64,000 nucleotides of DNA from an uncultured Bacilli bacterium (lineage in GTDB: Bacteria; Bacillota_I; Bacilli_A; RF39; UBA660), in contig CAKOHK010000001.1 in NCBI GenBank assembly GCA_934085595.1, positions 62,001 through 126,000 on the forward strand, given 5' to 3'. The position numbers and the translations under genes are program-made. Shown in pieces: positions 17,511 through 26,500 of the stretch (within the stretch, counting starts at the first letter, position 1; the number at the start of each line of letters is the position of its first letter). The notes under the pieces are model-generated. The model saw only the letters and a program-made list of their open reading frames with translations, did not search any database and was not told the origin of the DNA.

Positions 17511-19187
17511 TCAAAAAAGAGCAGAATATTCTTGAAATAGTTTCTCCATCTCTTCATGACTAATATCACTTCTTGCCATCATTTCTTCTAAACACTTTTT
17601 TCTATCAGAAATATCATTATCTTTTTCATTTGTCATCTTATCATCAAAATATTCACTATATCCTTTGTCTATCTTTTTAACTTCTTTGTTTTCAAATACT
17701 ATTAGAGAATTAGTAAGATTTTTAAGTAAATATCTATCATGTGTCGCGATTAATATACTTCCAGGAAATGTTATTAAAGCATTCTCTAGTTCTATTTTAT
17801 TTTCTAAATCCAAATGATTTGTAGGCTCATCAAGCACAAGTAAATTATATTCTTCTAGTATAATTTGTACTAGTTTAATTTTCATCCTTTGTCCTAAGCT
17901 AAGACTACTTATTTTATTCTTAAATATACTTCTATCTACACCCATATTAACTAAATTGCTAAAGAAAAATTGTTTTTTATTAGCGTCAAATCTACTAGCA
18001 AACTCATTTATAGTTAAGCTATCATCTATATCAAAAACATCTTGACTCATATACGCCATTTTAAGTGAAGGTGTTTTCCATATACTTCCGGTAGTAGATT
18101 CTATTTCTCCATTAATAATTTTAATGAGCGTACTTTTACCACATCCATTTGGCCCAATTAATCCAATTTTATCATTTGACTTAATTTCAAAATTAGCATT
18201 TTCAAAAATAAGTTTTCCATCATATTCTTTGGAAACATCGGTAAGTTTTACTAAAGCATTAGCTCTCAAATCTTCCCCATTAAAGAAATATTTTATATCT
18301 TTACTTTCATAAGGTTTATCTATAAAATCTTCTCTTAACTTTTCAAGTCTTTTCTTTTTATTTTCAGCAGAAGAAGATAGTTTGGCTGCTTTTCTTTGAG
18401 CATTGGTTTTAACACCTTTTATTTTAGAATCAGACCTCATTCCACCTTGTCTGCCAGCTTCTCTTTCTCCTTTATTAGACCATTCATTAAGTTTCTTAAT
18501 TTCATTTTTAATTTTTTTATCTAATTTCTGTTCATTTTCATATCTACTTTTCATCTTAGCAAGTTCTTTTTCTTTTTCTAAAGCATAATAATCATAATTT
18601 CCATTATATATATTTATTTTTCCTCTATCAATTTCAATAATTTTATTTACAGTTTGATTTAAAAAATATCTATCATGAGAAACAACTATTAAAGTACCAC
18701 TATAATTTTTAATTATATTAATTAAATAATCTATACTTTTAATATCAACATGATTAGTAGGCTCATCCATTATTAATATTGAGGGGTCTTTTGATAATAT
18801 ATACGACAAAGCTATTTTAGTTTTTTCTCCACCACTTAAGTTTTTAAGTCTTTCTGCAGAATAATCTATATTTTTTGTAATTCCAAACTCACTATTTAGT
18901 TTTAAAAACCTAGTTAAACCTTCTTTATTTGTACACATATTTAAAAAGTCTTCATTTGTATACTCAGTTATTTGTTTTAAGTACCCTATTCTATCATCAG
19001 AAACAATAACACTTCCTTCATAATCATCTATATCACCACATATAATTTTGATAAGCGTACTTTTACCGCATCCATTCTTCCCAATAATACCTATTTTATC
19101 AGAAGAATTAATACTCAAAGATATATTATCAAGAACTAAATTATCATTAAAACTCTTAGATAGATTAGTAATTTCAATAATCCTCAT
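17511..19187 (-). CDS. ABC-F family ATPase (ribosome-associated)
   Basis: Two ABC ATPase domains sit on one chain without membrane segments. Domain 1 has GKNGCGKST, LSGGEKTK and LIMDEPTNHVD. Domain 2 has GPNGCGKST, a divergent signature LSLGQRMK, and LVLDEPTNHLD. They are joined by a long basic linker (residues ~190-310) of the kind that reaches the ribosome E-site/peptidyl-transferase centre. Length is 558 aa. ABC-F proteins either regulate translation or protect ribosomes from antibiotics; I cannot decide the subfamily. AGGAGG precedes the start. A C-terminal remnant of a second copy lies at 13709-13780. Confidence 0.9.
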   Translation of the reverse strand: MRIIEITNLSKSFNDNLVLDNISLSINSSDKIGIIGKNGCGKSTLIKIICGDIDDYEGSVIVSDDRIGYLKQITEYTNEDFLNMCTNKEGLTRFLKLNSEFGITKNIDYSAERLKNLSGGEKTKIALSYILSKDPSILIMDEPTNHVDIKSIDYLINIIKNYSGTLIVVSHDRYFLNQTVNKIIEIDRGKINIYNGNYDYYALEKEKELAKMKSRYENEQKLDKKIKNEIKKLNEWSNKGEREAGRQGGMRSDSKIKGVKTNAQRKAAKLSSSAENKKKRLEKLREDFIDKPYESKDIKYFFNGEDLRANALVKLTDVSKEYDGKLIFENANFEIKSNDKIGLIGPNGCGKSTLIKIINGEIESTTGSIWKTPSLKMAYMSQDVFDIDDSLTINEFASRFDANKKQFFFSNLVNMGVDRSIFKNKISSLSLGQRMKIKLVQIILEEYNLLVLDEPTNHLDLENKIELENALITFPGSILIATHDRYLLKNLTNSLIVFENKEVKKIDKGYSEYFDDKMTNEKDNDISDRKKCLEEMMARSDISHEEMEKLFQEYSALF

Positions 19188-19247
19188 AGTTCCTCCTTAT
19201 CTTAATTTGTCTTAATTATAACAAAAAATTGACTTAATAGCCAATCT

Positions 19248-19469
19248 TTAATTAATTTTATTTACTAATTTTAATGAGTATTTGTTATTAACTAATTCTT
19301 TTCCCATAAATCCTACCGCAGGATAATTCATATAATCTTTACTTTCATTAGTAATAAGACTATACATAGTTTGATTAATATCAAACTCTTTAATAGGTTT
19401 CTTTCTATGATATTTTATTTCATTTTCCATAATATACCCATTCAAAACATAGTTAGTATGATACCACAT
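19248..19469 (-). pseudogene. internally deleted duplicate of the acyl-AMP ligase gene
   Basis: The first 55 codons match the N-terminus of the ligase (17313-17474) and the last 18 match its C-terminus, joined at an 8-bp microhomology (TTTCCCAT at 15688-15695 and 17305-17312). Relative to the intact gene, 1617 bp (exactly 539 codons) is missing, so a 73-residue frame survives by chance. Homology continues into both flanks (about 19210 and 19490). The few substitutions indicate a recent event. All catalytic motifs are gone. Confidence 0.92.
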
Positions 19470-19615
19470 TTTTCATATTTTTCAATCTTACCCAAAATTA
19501 AAATGATACATATAGCAAAACAATATCAATTTAAACTCTAAAATGTTATTTATGCTTACTAAATTGCTTTGCTCATACTTATCAAAATTCTTTATAAAAC
19601 AATATATATTTCTAA

Positions 19616-19656
19616 AGTAAAAACCACCATTAGTCAACAATAATGGTGGCTTTTAC
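19616..19656 (-). terminator. helD terminator
   Basis: Arms ccaccatta (19624-19632) and taatggtgg (19641-19649) form a 9-bp stem followed by TTTTTAC on the minus strand. Confidence 0.85.
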
Positions 19657-19666
19657 TTAAATATTT

Positions 19667-21679
19667 TTACTTTTGATTATACACAATAAGTTTATGTTGT
19701 GCTCTTGTTATCGCAACATAATATAAATATCTCTCTTCATCATTAAACTTATTATCTTTTTCAGTATATATAATAACACTATCAAACTCTAAACCCTTAG
19801 CCATATAAACTGGAACTACAATAAACTTTCTATTAAACTTCATCACAGTATTATCTATTTTACTAATACCCTCATCCTTAAGTAATTCATATATTTTATT
19901 ACATTCTTCTTGATTCTTAGTAATAATAGCCATGCTCTTTCCATATTTATTACACTCTTTAATATCATCTATAAGTTGATTATATAAATTATCTTCTTTC
20001 TTTTCATCAACTGGTACATTATTATCTCTCCTAATAGCTGTAACATGATTTAAATGAAGTACTCTATTACTATATTCAACTATTTCTTCACTAGAACGAT
20101 ATGTTTTAGTAAGTTCTATATATTTACTACTAGGTAATATCTTGCATATATCTTCAAGACTATCATATTTATAATATGGATTAATAGTTTGATTAATATC
20201 TCCAAGTATAGTATAACTAGCATTTCTAAATATCTTACTAATTAGTTTTAATTGTCCTAAAGTATAATCTTGTGCTTCATCTATAACAATTTGTTTAATA
20301 GAAATATTATATTCATAACCATATAGTTTACATTTCATATATACATATAAACAAGCATCATCATAATATATTAATTTCTTATTATCTTTTATATTACTTA
20401 TATCTTTATTTATATAACTAAACTTACTATTAAAGAAATTAATATATACATCAGCTAAATCTTTAGGTAAGTTTAATCTATCATATAACTCTTTAGATAT
20501 CTTTTTACTTTTAGATGTTCTTCCATTAAAATTATTTTCGCTTATTTTTTCAACCATAGTTTGTAATCTACTACCAAGAGGTAACTTACTATATCTTACA
20601 TTAAGCATATAATCTAGTTCACTCTTAGTATAACTATAATCTCTTGTAAATAAATCATCATTAAATCTAATATTCTTACATAAATCATCTATATATTTAT
20701 CTATATCATCATATACTCTATCACTTTGTTTATATTTAATAAAATCAAAATCACATGTACCACTATAACTTCTTTCTATGAATGCCGTAAACGTTTCTAC
20801 ATCATAAAACTCTTTTATCTCTGTACTTAAAAAATCATTAATAGTTGTCTGCATAGTATTATTTTCACCTAGTTCTGGAAGTACATTACTTATATATTCT
20901 GAAAATACTTTATTTGGTGAAAATATTAATATATTATCACTTCTTAAATTATCTATTCTATATAATAAAAATGCTATTCTATGAAGTGCTACACTTGTTT
21001 TACCACTACCCGCTATTCCTTCTACTATTAAGTTTCTATCTTCTGTATTTCTTATAACTGTATTTTGTTCTGCTTGTATTGTATTAACAATATTTTTCAT
21101 TTTTTCGCTACTAGCACTTGCTAATACTTCTTGTAATAATTCATCATCTATATTAGTATTATTATCAAAAATATGTTTAAGTTTCCCGTCTTTAATAGTA
21201 TATTGTCTTTTAAGTGTTATCTCACCCTCTATTTTACCAAGAGGCGCTATATAACTTGCTTTACCTACTTCATAATCATAAAATAAATTACATATAGGGC
21301 TTCTCCAATCATATACATAGTAGTTATTATTATCATCTTCTACATGAGTAATACCAATATACACATCATCCTTATTTATACCATCAGTAAATATAATTCT
21401 TCCAAAGTAAGGATTTCCTTGTATTCTATAAAGTTTTTGTAAATATTCGCCCTTCTTCATCATCATGCTAACTTCAAGATCACTATCACTCATCATAGTT
21501 TTAAGTTCAGTAGGATCCATATCAGACCTATTATCCCACATGAATCTCTTAAACTCTTCTATCTTATCTTCTCTATCATATAGTTCTTGTCCTAGAAGAG
21601 ATATCTTTTTTCTAACCAAATTAATGGTATCTTCAAGTCTAGTTTCTTCAAGTTTTACATCATTTTTTGATAAACCCAT
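19667..21679 (-). CDS. helD: HelD-type UvrD-like helicase/RNA polymerase recycling ATPase
   Basis: The protein has a long N-terminal coiled coil (residues ~5-60, typical of HelD arms that reach into RNA polymerase channels), a Walker A EGIAGSGKTSVALHR near residue 225, Walker B-type VIDEAQDYT, and the C-terminal superfamily I motifs TKTYRSS and YVAITRAQHKLIV. Length is 670 aa, similar to B. subtilis HelD. The ATG at 21679 has GGAGGTGAAT directly upstream, whereas the longer frame to 21736 does not. It has its own terminator and no operon partner. HelD frees stalled RNA polymerase from DNA. Confidence 0.9.
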   Translation of the reverse strand: MGLSKNDVKLEETRLEDTINLVRKKISLLGQELYDREDKIEEFKRFMWDNRSDMDPTELKTMMSDSDLEVSMMMKKGEYLQKLYRIQGNPYFGRIIFTDGINKDDVYIGITHVEDDNNNYYVYDWRSPICNLFYDYEVGKASYIAPLGKIEGEITLKRQYTIKDGKLKHIFDNNTNIDDELLQEVLASASSEKMKNIVNTIQAEQNTVIRNTEDRNLIVEGIAGSGKTSVALHRIAFLLYRIDNLRSDNILIFSPNKVFSEYISNVLPELGENNTMQTTINDFLSTEIKEFYDVETFTAFIERSYSGTCDFDFIKYKQSDRVYDDIDKYIDDLCKNIRFNDDLFTRDYSYTKSELDYMLNVRYSKLPLGSRLQTMVEKISENNFNGRTSKSKKISKELYDRLNLPKDLADVYINFFNSKFSYINKDISNIKDNKKLIYYDDACLYVYMKCKLYGYEYNISIKQIVIDEAQDYTLGQLKLISKIFRNASYTILGDINQTINPYYKYDSLEDICKILPSSKYIELTKTYRSSEEIVEYSNRVLHLNHVTAIRRDNNVPVDEKKEDNLYNQLIDDIKECNKYGKSMAIITKNQEECNKIYELLKDEGISKIDNTVMKFNRKFIVVPVYMAKGLEFDSVIIYTEKDNKFNDEERYLYYVAITRAQHKLIVYNQK

Positions 21680-21848
21680 ATTCACCTCCATACACAAAAA
21701 ACGCTTTTTATTTTCAAAAAAACGTTTATTTATCAAATACTATTCTAGCAGTCCTATCAAATGTATCATATTTATATTAATATTACAAGATATTTAAAGG
21801 AAAAAGTATAAATAATTATTTAATTGATTTTATATTTATAAACTATTA

Positions 21849-22042
21849 CTATATTTGTGCTAATAATAAATATGCTTCTTTACCATCAGTATATTTTAAC
21901 TCTAACTTTGTAGTATTCACATTAATAGTCTCTACTACATCATTACCACTTATAGTTAAGCTAAATATACATAAGTAAGTACTATTGTTAACAAAAATAC
22001 TGACAATAACCCACTTGTAAATATAAACTTTTTATCTTTCAT
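21849..22042 (-). pseudogene. broken fragment of the TasA-like surface-protein family
   Basis: The minus strand starts MKDKKFIFTSG..., as in copies A, B and D. One missing T in the YAYFS codons shifts the frame and creates a stop. The original frame then resumes as SGNDVVETINVNTTKLELKY followed by TDGK, jumps by an internal deletion to EAY, and hits a TAG. The CLec-like C-domain is entirely missing. It lies between helD and tig, showing that the family also loses copies. Confidence 0.88.
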
Positions 22043-22109
22043 CATATTTTCCTCTATTCTCTATTAGTACTACAATTTAACTAATTATACATTTCAATGT
22101 CAAAGCCAA

Positions 22110-22140
22110 ACAAAAAGCAAACACTTCTCATGTTTGCTTT
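22110..22140 (-). terminator. tig terminator
   Basis: Arms agcaaaca and tgtttgct (8 bp) are followed by TTTTGTTT on the minus strand. Confidence 0.8.
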
Positions 22141-22148
22141 CATAAATA

Positions 22149-23393
22149 CTATTCAGTAATAGTTTTCATAGCCTTCTTCATTAACATATCATATTTATAA
22201 AGATCTTTAGATCCAACTTCTTTAATGAACTCTTCTTTACTAATTCCATAATTCTTAGCAGTTTCTTCTAAATCTTTTTCAAGTTCTTCTTCTGTTACAT
22301 CTAATTTTTCAGCTTTAACTATTTCATCTAAAATTAATCTATAACCTATTCTCTTATTAGCTTCATCTTTTAATGTTTCTTTAAACTCATTAATTTCTTT
22401 TCCTAAGAACTTTAAGTAATCTTTTAGATTTAATCCTTGATATTTTAATTTATCTTCAAAGTCTTTAACCATTCTATTAACTTCATCACTAGTCATTTCT
22501 TCTGGTATTTCAAACTTAGAATCACTTACTATTTTATCTAAGCATTTAAATAGGTATTTATCTTCATTTTCTTTCTTTTTACCAGTTTTAATATTCTCTT
22601 CAATATATTTCTTTAATTCTTCTAGTGTAGTTACTTCTTTAATACCTAAATCATCAAAGAAATCTTTATTAAACTCAGGAAATACTCTTTCTTTTACTTC
22701 TTTAACTGTTACTTTGAATATTACTTTTTTACCTTTAAGATTTTCAGCTCCATAGTTTTCAGGGAAAGTAACATCTAAATCTTTACTATCACCTTTCTTA
22801 AGTCCAACTAGTCCTTCTTCAAATCCTGGTATAAATGTATGAGATCCTATTGTTAAAGGATAATCATTTCCTTTACCACCATCGAATGCTTTGCCATCTA
22901 AGAATCCCTCAAAATCTATAACAGCAATATCTCCATCTTTAATTTCATGGTTATCTTCTGCTACTTTTTCATCTACAAAATGTTCTTTTAAATGATTAAG
23001 TTCATGTTCTACTTCTTCTTCATTGACTTTAATTTCTTCTTTCTTAATTCCTAATGATTTATATTTACCAAGTTTTACTTCTGGAGCACCTACTATAGTA
23101 AACTCTATTTCTACCATATCTTTACTAATATTCTTAATATCAATACTTGGAGTAGCAGCAGGTACTACTGTTTTTGGATCTTCCATTAATTTAGCATATA
23201 ATATATCTACTGCATAATCAATAGCGTTTGTATAAAGTCTTTCAATACCAAACTTCTTAATAAATATTTCTTCTGGTACTTGTCCTTTTCTAAATCCATC
23301 TACTTTTAAATCTTTTCTTTCTTTCTTAAAAGATTTATCTAAACAATCTTTCCATTCTTTTCCCTCTAACTTTAGTGTGTATACTTCTTTCAT
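22149..23393 (-). CDS. tig: trigger factor chaperone
   Basis: Trigger factor binds nascent chains at the ribosome exit. The ribosome-binding signature GFRKGQVPEE occurs at residues ~33-42. The FKBP-type isomerase domain lies at ~150-240 (DGDIAVIDFEGFLDGKAFDG, FIPGFEEGLVGLKKGD), followed by the helical arms. Length is 414 aa, normal. GGAGG precedes the start. It follows greA by about 30 nt and ends in its own terminator, so it may be the last gene of the long ireB-to-tig run. Confidence 0.95.
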   Translation of the reverse strand: MKEVYTLKLEGKEWKDCLDKSFKKERKDLKVDGFRKGQVPEEIFIKKFGIERLYTNAIDYAVDILYAKLMEDPKTVVPAATPSIDIKNISKDMVEIEFTIVGAPEVKLGKYKSLGIKKEEIKVNEEEVEHELNHLKEHFVDEKVAEDNHEIKDGDIAVIDFEGFLDGKAFDGGKGNDYPLTIGSHTFIPGFEEGLVGLKKGDSKDLDVTFPENYGAENLKGKKVIFKVTVKEVKERVFPEFNKDFFDDLGIKEVTTLEELKKYIEENIKTGKKKENEDKYLFKCLDKIVSDSKFEIPEEMTSDEVNRMVKDFEDKLKYQGLNLKDYLKFLGKEINEFKETLKDEANKRIGYRLILDEIVKAEKLDVTEEELEKDLEETAKNYGISKEEFIKEVGSKDLYKYDMLMKKAMKTITE

Positions 23394-23421
23394 ATTTCCC
23401 TCCTATAACAAATAAGGATAA

Positions 23422-23892
23422 TTAGCTTATCCTTACTATATTTACTTTATACATACCATCTGGAGAACAAACTTCAACAGTATCTCCAGCTTTTTTTCCT
23501 AATATTGCAGCAGCAATAGGACTTTCATTTGATATCTTATTATTAAATGGATCAGCTTCTTGACTTCCAACTATAGTATAAGTTTCTATTTCGTCATCAT
23601 CATCGTATTTTAGTTCTACTTCACACCCAATACTTACTTTTCCATTATCAGCAGCTTTGTCAATAACAGTAGCATGTTCTAAAGTGTATTCTATTTCTAT
23701 AATTCTCTTTTCTAAATTAGCTTGATCTTCTCTTGCTTGTTCATATTCTGAGTTTTCAGATAAATCTCCAAGAGCTCTTGCTTCTTTTAGAGTTTGTGTT
23801 ACTTCTTCTCTTTTAGTTGTTTTTAAATAATTTAATTCTCTTTCTAATTCTTCCTTACCTTCTGCTGTAAGAAATATCTCCTTTTTCTTCAT
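23422..23892 (-). CDS. greA: transcription elongation factor GreA
   Basis: GreA rescues backtracked RNA polymerase by stimulating transcript cleavage. The N-terminal coiled coil contains the tip acidic motif region ARALGDLSENSEYEQAREDQ, and the C-terminal FKBP-like domain has SPIAAAILGKKAGDTVEV. The ATG at 23892 has GGAGGG upstream and gives 156 aa, the family length; the longer frame to 23940 is not supported. As in B. subtilis it follows yrrO/trhP2, although udk is missing here. Confidence 0.96.
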   Translation of the reverse strand: MKKKEIFLTAEGKEELERELNYLKTTKREEVTQTLKEARALGDLSENSEYEQAREDQANLEKRIIEIEYTLEHATVIDKAADNGKVSIGCEVELKYDDDDEIETYTIVGSQEADPFNNKISNESPIAAAILGKKAGDTVEVCSPDGMYKVNIVRIS

Positions 23893-23946
23893 GTAAATTC
23901 TTCCCTCCTCGCATGAATAAAATGATACCACAATAAACATTATTTG

Positions 23947-25119
23947 TCAAGAAATTTTAACCCTCATTATATCGTATTTAGATAGTTTAAAAGGCACTTT
24001 TATTTTAACTATTTCTCTTGCATGATTAGATGTATTAACACTTATATTATCAGAGTTTATTATGTCTTTAATAGTATATGTAATAGGTTCTAAATTAGGA
24101 CCAAAAAACTCTACTTCATCATCTACATTAAATCTATTTCTTTGTTCAATAACTGCATACCCATCTTTATCATAATCTAGTACAAGACCTAAAAAATCTT
24201 GATTACTTACTTCTACTCTTCCATTATAATATTCAGCATCTACTCCATATTCACCATTATAAAACTGAGCCATATTCTCTCTATTAGAACATCTATTTAA
24301 TACTTTTTTATAGTATTCTATCTTATTGCTAGTAAGATCACCATTAATTTTAGCATCTATTACATTTCTATATGCATTACATACAGTAGCTATATAATAC
24401 ATACTTTTCATTCTACCTTCTACTTTATATGACTCTATACCTAAATCCATCATATCAGATATATAATCTATCATATTTAAATCTTTACTACTAAATGTAA
24501 ACTTATTAGAATGCTTATTATCAAATACAAATCTACATATTTGAGCGCATCCACCTCTATTAGAATCTCTCTTAGTTATATAATTTGATAGTACACATCT
24601 TCCACTATATGAAGTACACATAGCTCCATGTATAAATACTTCCACTTCACAATTAGTATTTTCTTTAATATATTTTATATCATCTCTTGAGCACTCTCTT
24701 GCCAGTACTACTCTATAAGCACCAAGTGACTCATAAAACTTAACTGCTTCTAAATTAGTTATTGATTTTTGAGTTGATATAAAAAAAGGTATTTTAAGTT
24801 CTAATCTTTTAATAGACTCTATTACTGCAAAATCACTAATTATTAAAGAATCAACTCCTATTTTATCTAAAGTTATTAAATATTCATCTAAATCTTTTAA
24901 ATCTTCATTATGAAATATCATATTAACTGTTACATATACTTTTTTATTAAGTTTATGTGCAAATTCACATGCTTCTTTTATTTCATCTATAGTAAAGTTA
25001 TTAGCATTAGCTCTTAAACTATAATTAGTTCCCCCTATATATACAGCATCAGCCCCATATATAAAAGCAAACTTAAGTCTTTCTAAATCTCCTGCTGGTA
25101 ATAATAATTCATATTTCAT
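23947..25119 (-). CDS. trhP2: U32 family protein TrhP2 (YrrO), tRNA U34 hydroxylation
   Basis: This peptidase-U32-like protein is needed for prephenate-dependent hydroxylation of U34 in tRNA. The N-terminal barrel LLPAGDLERLKFAFIYGADA, the HGAMCTSYSGRCVLSNY cysteine motif and GGCAQICR supply the cysteines for the family's iron-sulfur site. SYKVEGRMKSMYYIATVCN is the family's most conserved C-terminal block. Length is 390 aa. The start overlaps the end of trhP1 by 4 nt. The assignment to TrhP2 rests on order next to trhP1 and trmR. Confidence 0.88.
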   Translation of the reverse strand: MKYELLLPAGDLERLKFAFIYGADAVYIGGTNYSLRANANNFTIDEIKEACEFAHKLNKKVYVTVNMIFHNEDLKDLDEYLITLDKIGVDSLIISDFAVIESIKRLELKIPFFISTQKSITNLEAVKFYESLGAYRVVLARECSRDDIKYIKENTNCEVEVFIHGAMCTSYSGRCVLSNYITKRDSNRGGCAQICRFVFDNKHSNKFTFSSKDLNMIDYISDMMDLGIESYKVEGRMKSMYYIATVCNAYRNVIDAKINGDLTSNKIEYYKKVLNRCSNRENMAQFYNGEYGVDAEYYNGRVEVSNQDFLGLVLDYDKDGYAVIEQRNRFNVDDEVEFFGPNLEPITYTIKDIINSDNISVNTSNHAREIVKIKVPFKLSKYDIMRVKIS

Positions 25120-25925
25120 TTTATATCACCCACTTTATATTTAATATCATTTTCTAAGAAATAATAATCTGTATCAAGTATATTAATAAGTTCTTTATCT
25201 CTATAATGTTCAAGAGTAACTTTTAACTCTAAATCACTCATAGTACTTGTATTTATTATTAAATAATCTATATCTAATAATTCATCTATATATTTATTAG
25301 CTGAAAATAATTTAAAGTTATTAATTACTGTAGAATCTTCTTCCTCTCTTATCATTAATGGATGATGTGATACTTCTTCTTTAAGATTATATTTTTTACT
25401 ATCACTATCTATATTATAATGAGTTTTATAATTTGTTACTAGTTTTCTTTTAGAATATAAAAGAGTATTTCTATTTATTAAAAAATAATATAATTTACTT
25501 TTAGTTTTACTTCTTATTTCTTTAATTTCATCTATAGTTAAATCATTATTTATAACTACATTATTAATACCAATTTCACTTAAAAAATTAATAGCTTTAT
25601 AATTAGATTCTATATGATTTTCAAATAATACAAGTCTTTCTTTATCTATTATAGATGTTAACCCTATATCTTCTACTATAAACATTATATTTTTATTAAA
25701 CTTTTCATATATTTCTTTAAAACTATTTACACTTTTATGAATTAATTTATTCATAATTACATATGTTTTATGTTTAAGAGATATTTCATTTATTTCTTCT
25801 ATACTATAATATATATCAAATCCACATGAATAATCTTTTAAAGGTAATATAAAAGCATTAAGTCCATGATCTAAAAATATATTTAAATCTTTTTTATTTG
25901 GAATTACTAAATATTTTTCTTGCAT
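25116..25925 (-). CDS. trhP1: divergent U32-like protein TrhP1 (YrrN)
   Basis: The 269-aa protein lacks the cysteine motif of its downstream partner but keeps the TIM-barrel-like pattern (NAFILPLKDYSCGF, KHKTYVIMNKLIHKS, VVINNDLTIDEIKEI) and the LREEEDSTVI-like RE segment late in the chain. In B. subtilis yrrN precedes yrrO in the same order, and the two proteins act together. It overlaps trmR by 19 nt and trhP2 by 4 nt, so synthesis is likely coupled. Assignment is mainly by context plus weak similarity. Confidence 0.75.
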   Translation of the reverse strand: MQEKYLVIPNKKDLNIFLDHGLNAFILPLKDYSCGFDIYYSIEEINEISLKHKTYVIMNKLIHKSVNSFKEIYEKFNKNIMFIVEDIGLTSIIDKERLVLFENHIESNYKAINFLSEIGINNVVINNDLTIDEIKEIRSKTKSKLYYFLINRNTLLYSKRKLVTNYKTHYNIDSDSKKYNLKEEVSHHPLMIREEEDSTVINNFKLFSANKYIDELLDIDYLIINTSTMSDLELKVTLEHYRDKELINILDTDYYFLENDIKYKVGDIK

Positions 25926-26500
25926 ACTATTATACCATCTCCTATATCTACATGTTTAACACTATATTCATTTTGATTATCTATATATTCATGAAATGCT
26001 TCAAGTTTTCTAACTAGGCCTCTTAAATTACGACTTTTAATAGTACTACTTTTACCTACAAATCCATGAAATAACATATTATCCACTATTATAGCACCAT
26101 TATCGTTTAAATTATTTTTATACTTTTCAAAAAACTTAATATTTTGACTTTTAGCAGCATCTATTATTATTAAATCATATTTATCTTTAATATCTATCAT
26201 AAGTGCATCTCCATATATTAAATTAATATCAGAAAGATTACTTTTCTTTACATTACTAACAGCTATATTATATCTTTCTATATCTCTTTCAATACTAGTT
26301 ACTTTAATATCATTATTATTTCTCAAATATATAGAAGAGTACGCTATTGCTGTACCTATTTCTAGTACACTTTTATACTCTTCTTTTTTAATCATATCAT
26401 CTATATAAAATAATGTATCTTTTATCATTATAGGTACATTATTTATTTTAGCATATTCTTCCATTTCACTTATTAAATTAGTATTCAAACCAAAGACCAT
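25907..26500 (-). CDS. trmR: tRNA 5-hydroxyuridine methyltransferase TrmR (YrrM)
   Basis: TrmR methylates ho5U34, made by the TrhP pathway, to mo5U34. The protein is a class I O-methyltransferase: SAM motif VLEIGTAIAYSSIYL near residue 40, acidic residue in TSIERDIERY, YDLIIIDAAKSQNIKFFEKY and VDNMLFHG. Length is 197 aa, as in YrrM. It overlaps mltG by 23 nt and trhP1 by 19 nt. Confidence 0.88.
   Translation of the reverse strand: MVFGLNTNLISEMEEYAKINNVPIMIKDTLFYIDDMIKKEEYKSVLEIGTAIAYSSIYLRNNNDIKVTSIERDIERYNIAVSNVKKSNLSDINLIYGDALMIDIKDKYDLIIIDAAKSQNIKFFEKYKNNLNDNGAIIVDNMLFHGFVGKSSTIKSRNLRGLVRKLEAFHEYIDNQNEYSVKHVDIGDGIIVCKKNI

Noticed and set aside
19248..19469. A possible real 73-aa protein from the open frame.
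   Set aside because: It is the N- and C-terminal ends of the ligase fused by an in-frame 1617-bp deletion at a microhomology, so the open frame is accidental.
21697..21728. Repeated aaaaaacg-type stretches upstream of helD as a regulatory repeat.
   Set aside because: They are short A/T-rich runs that are expected by composition; no clear palindrome or regular spacing.
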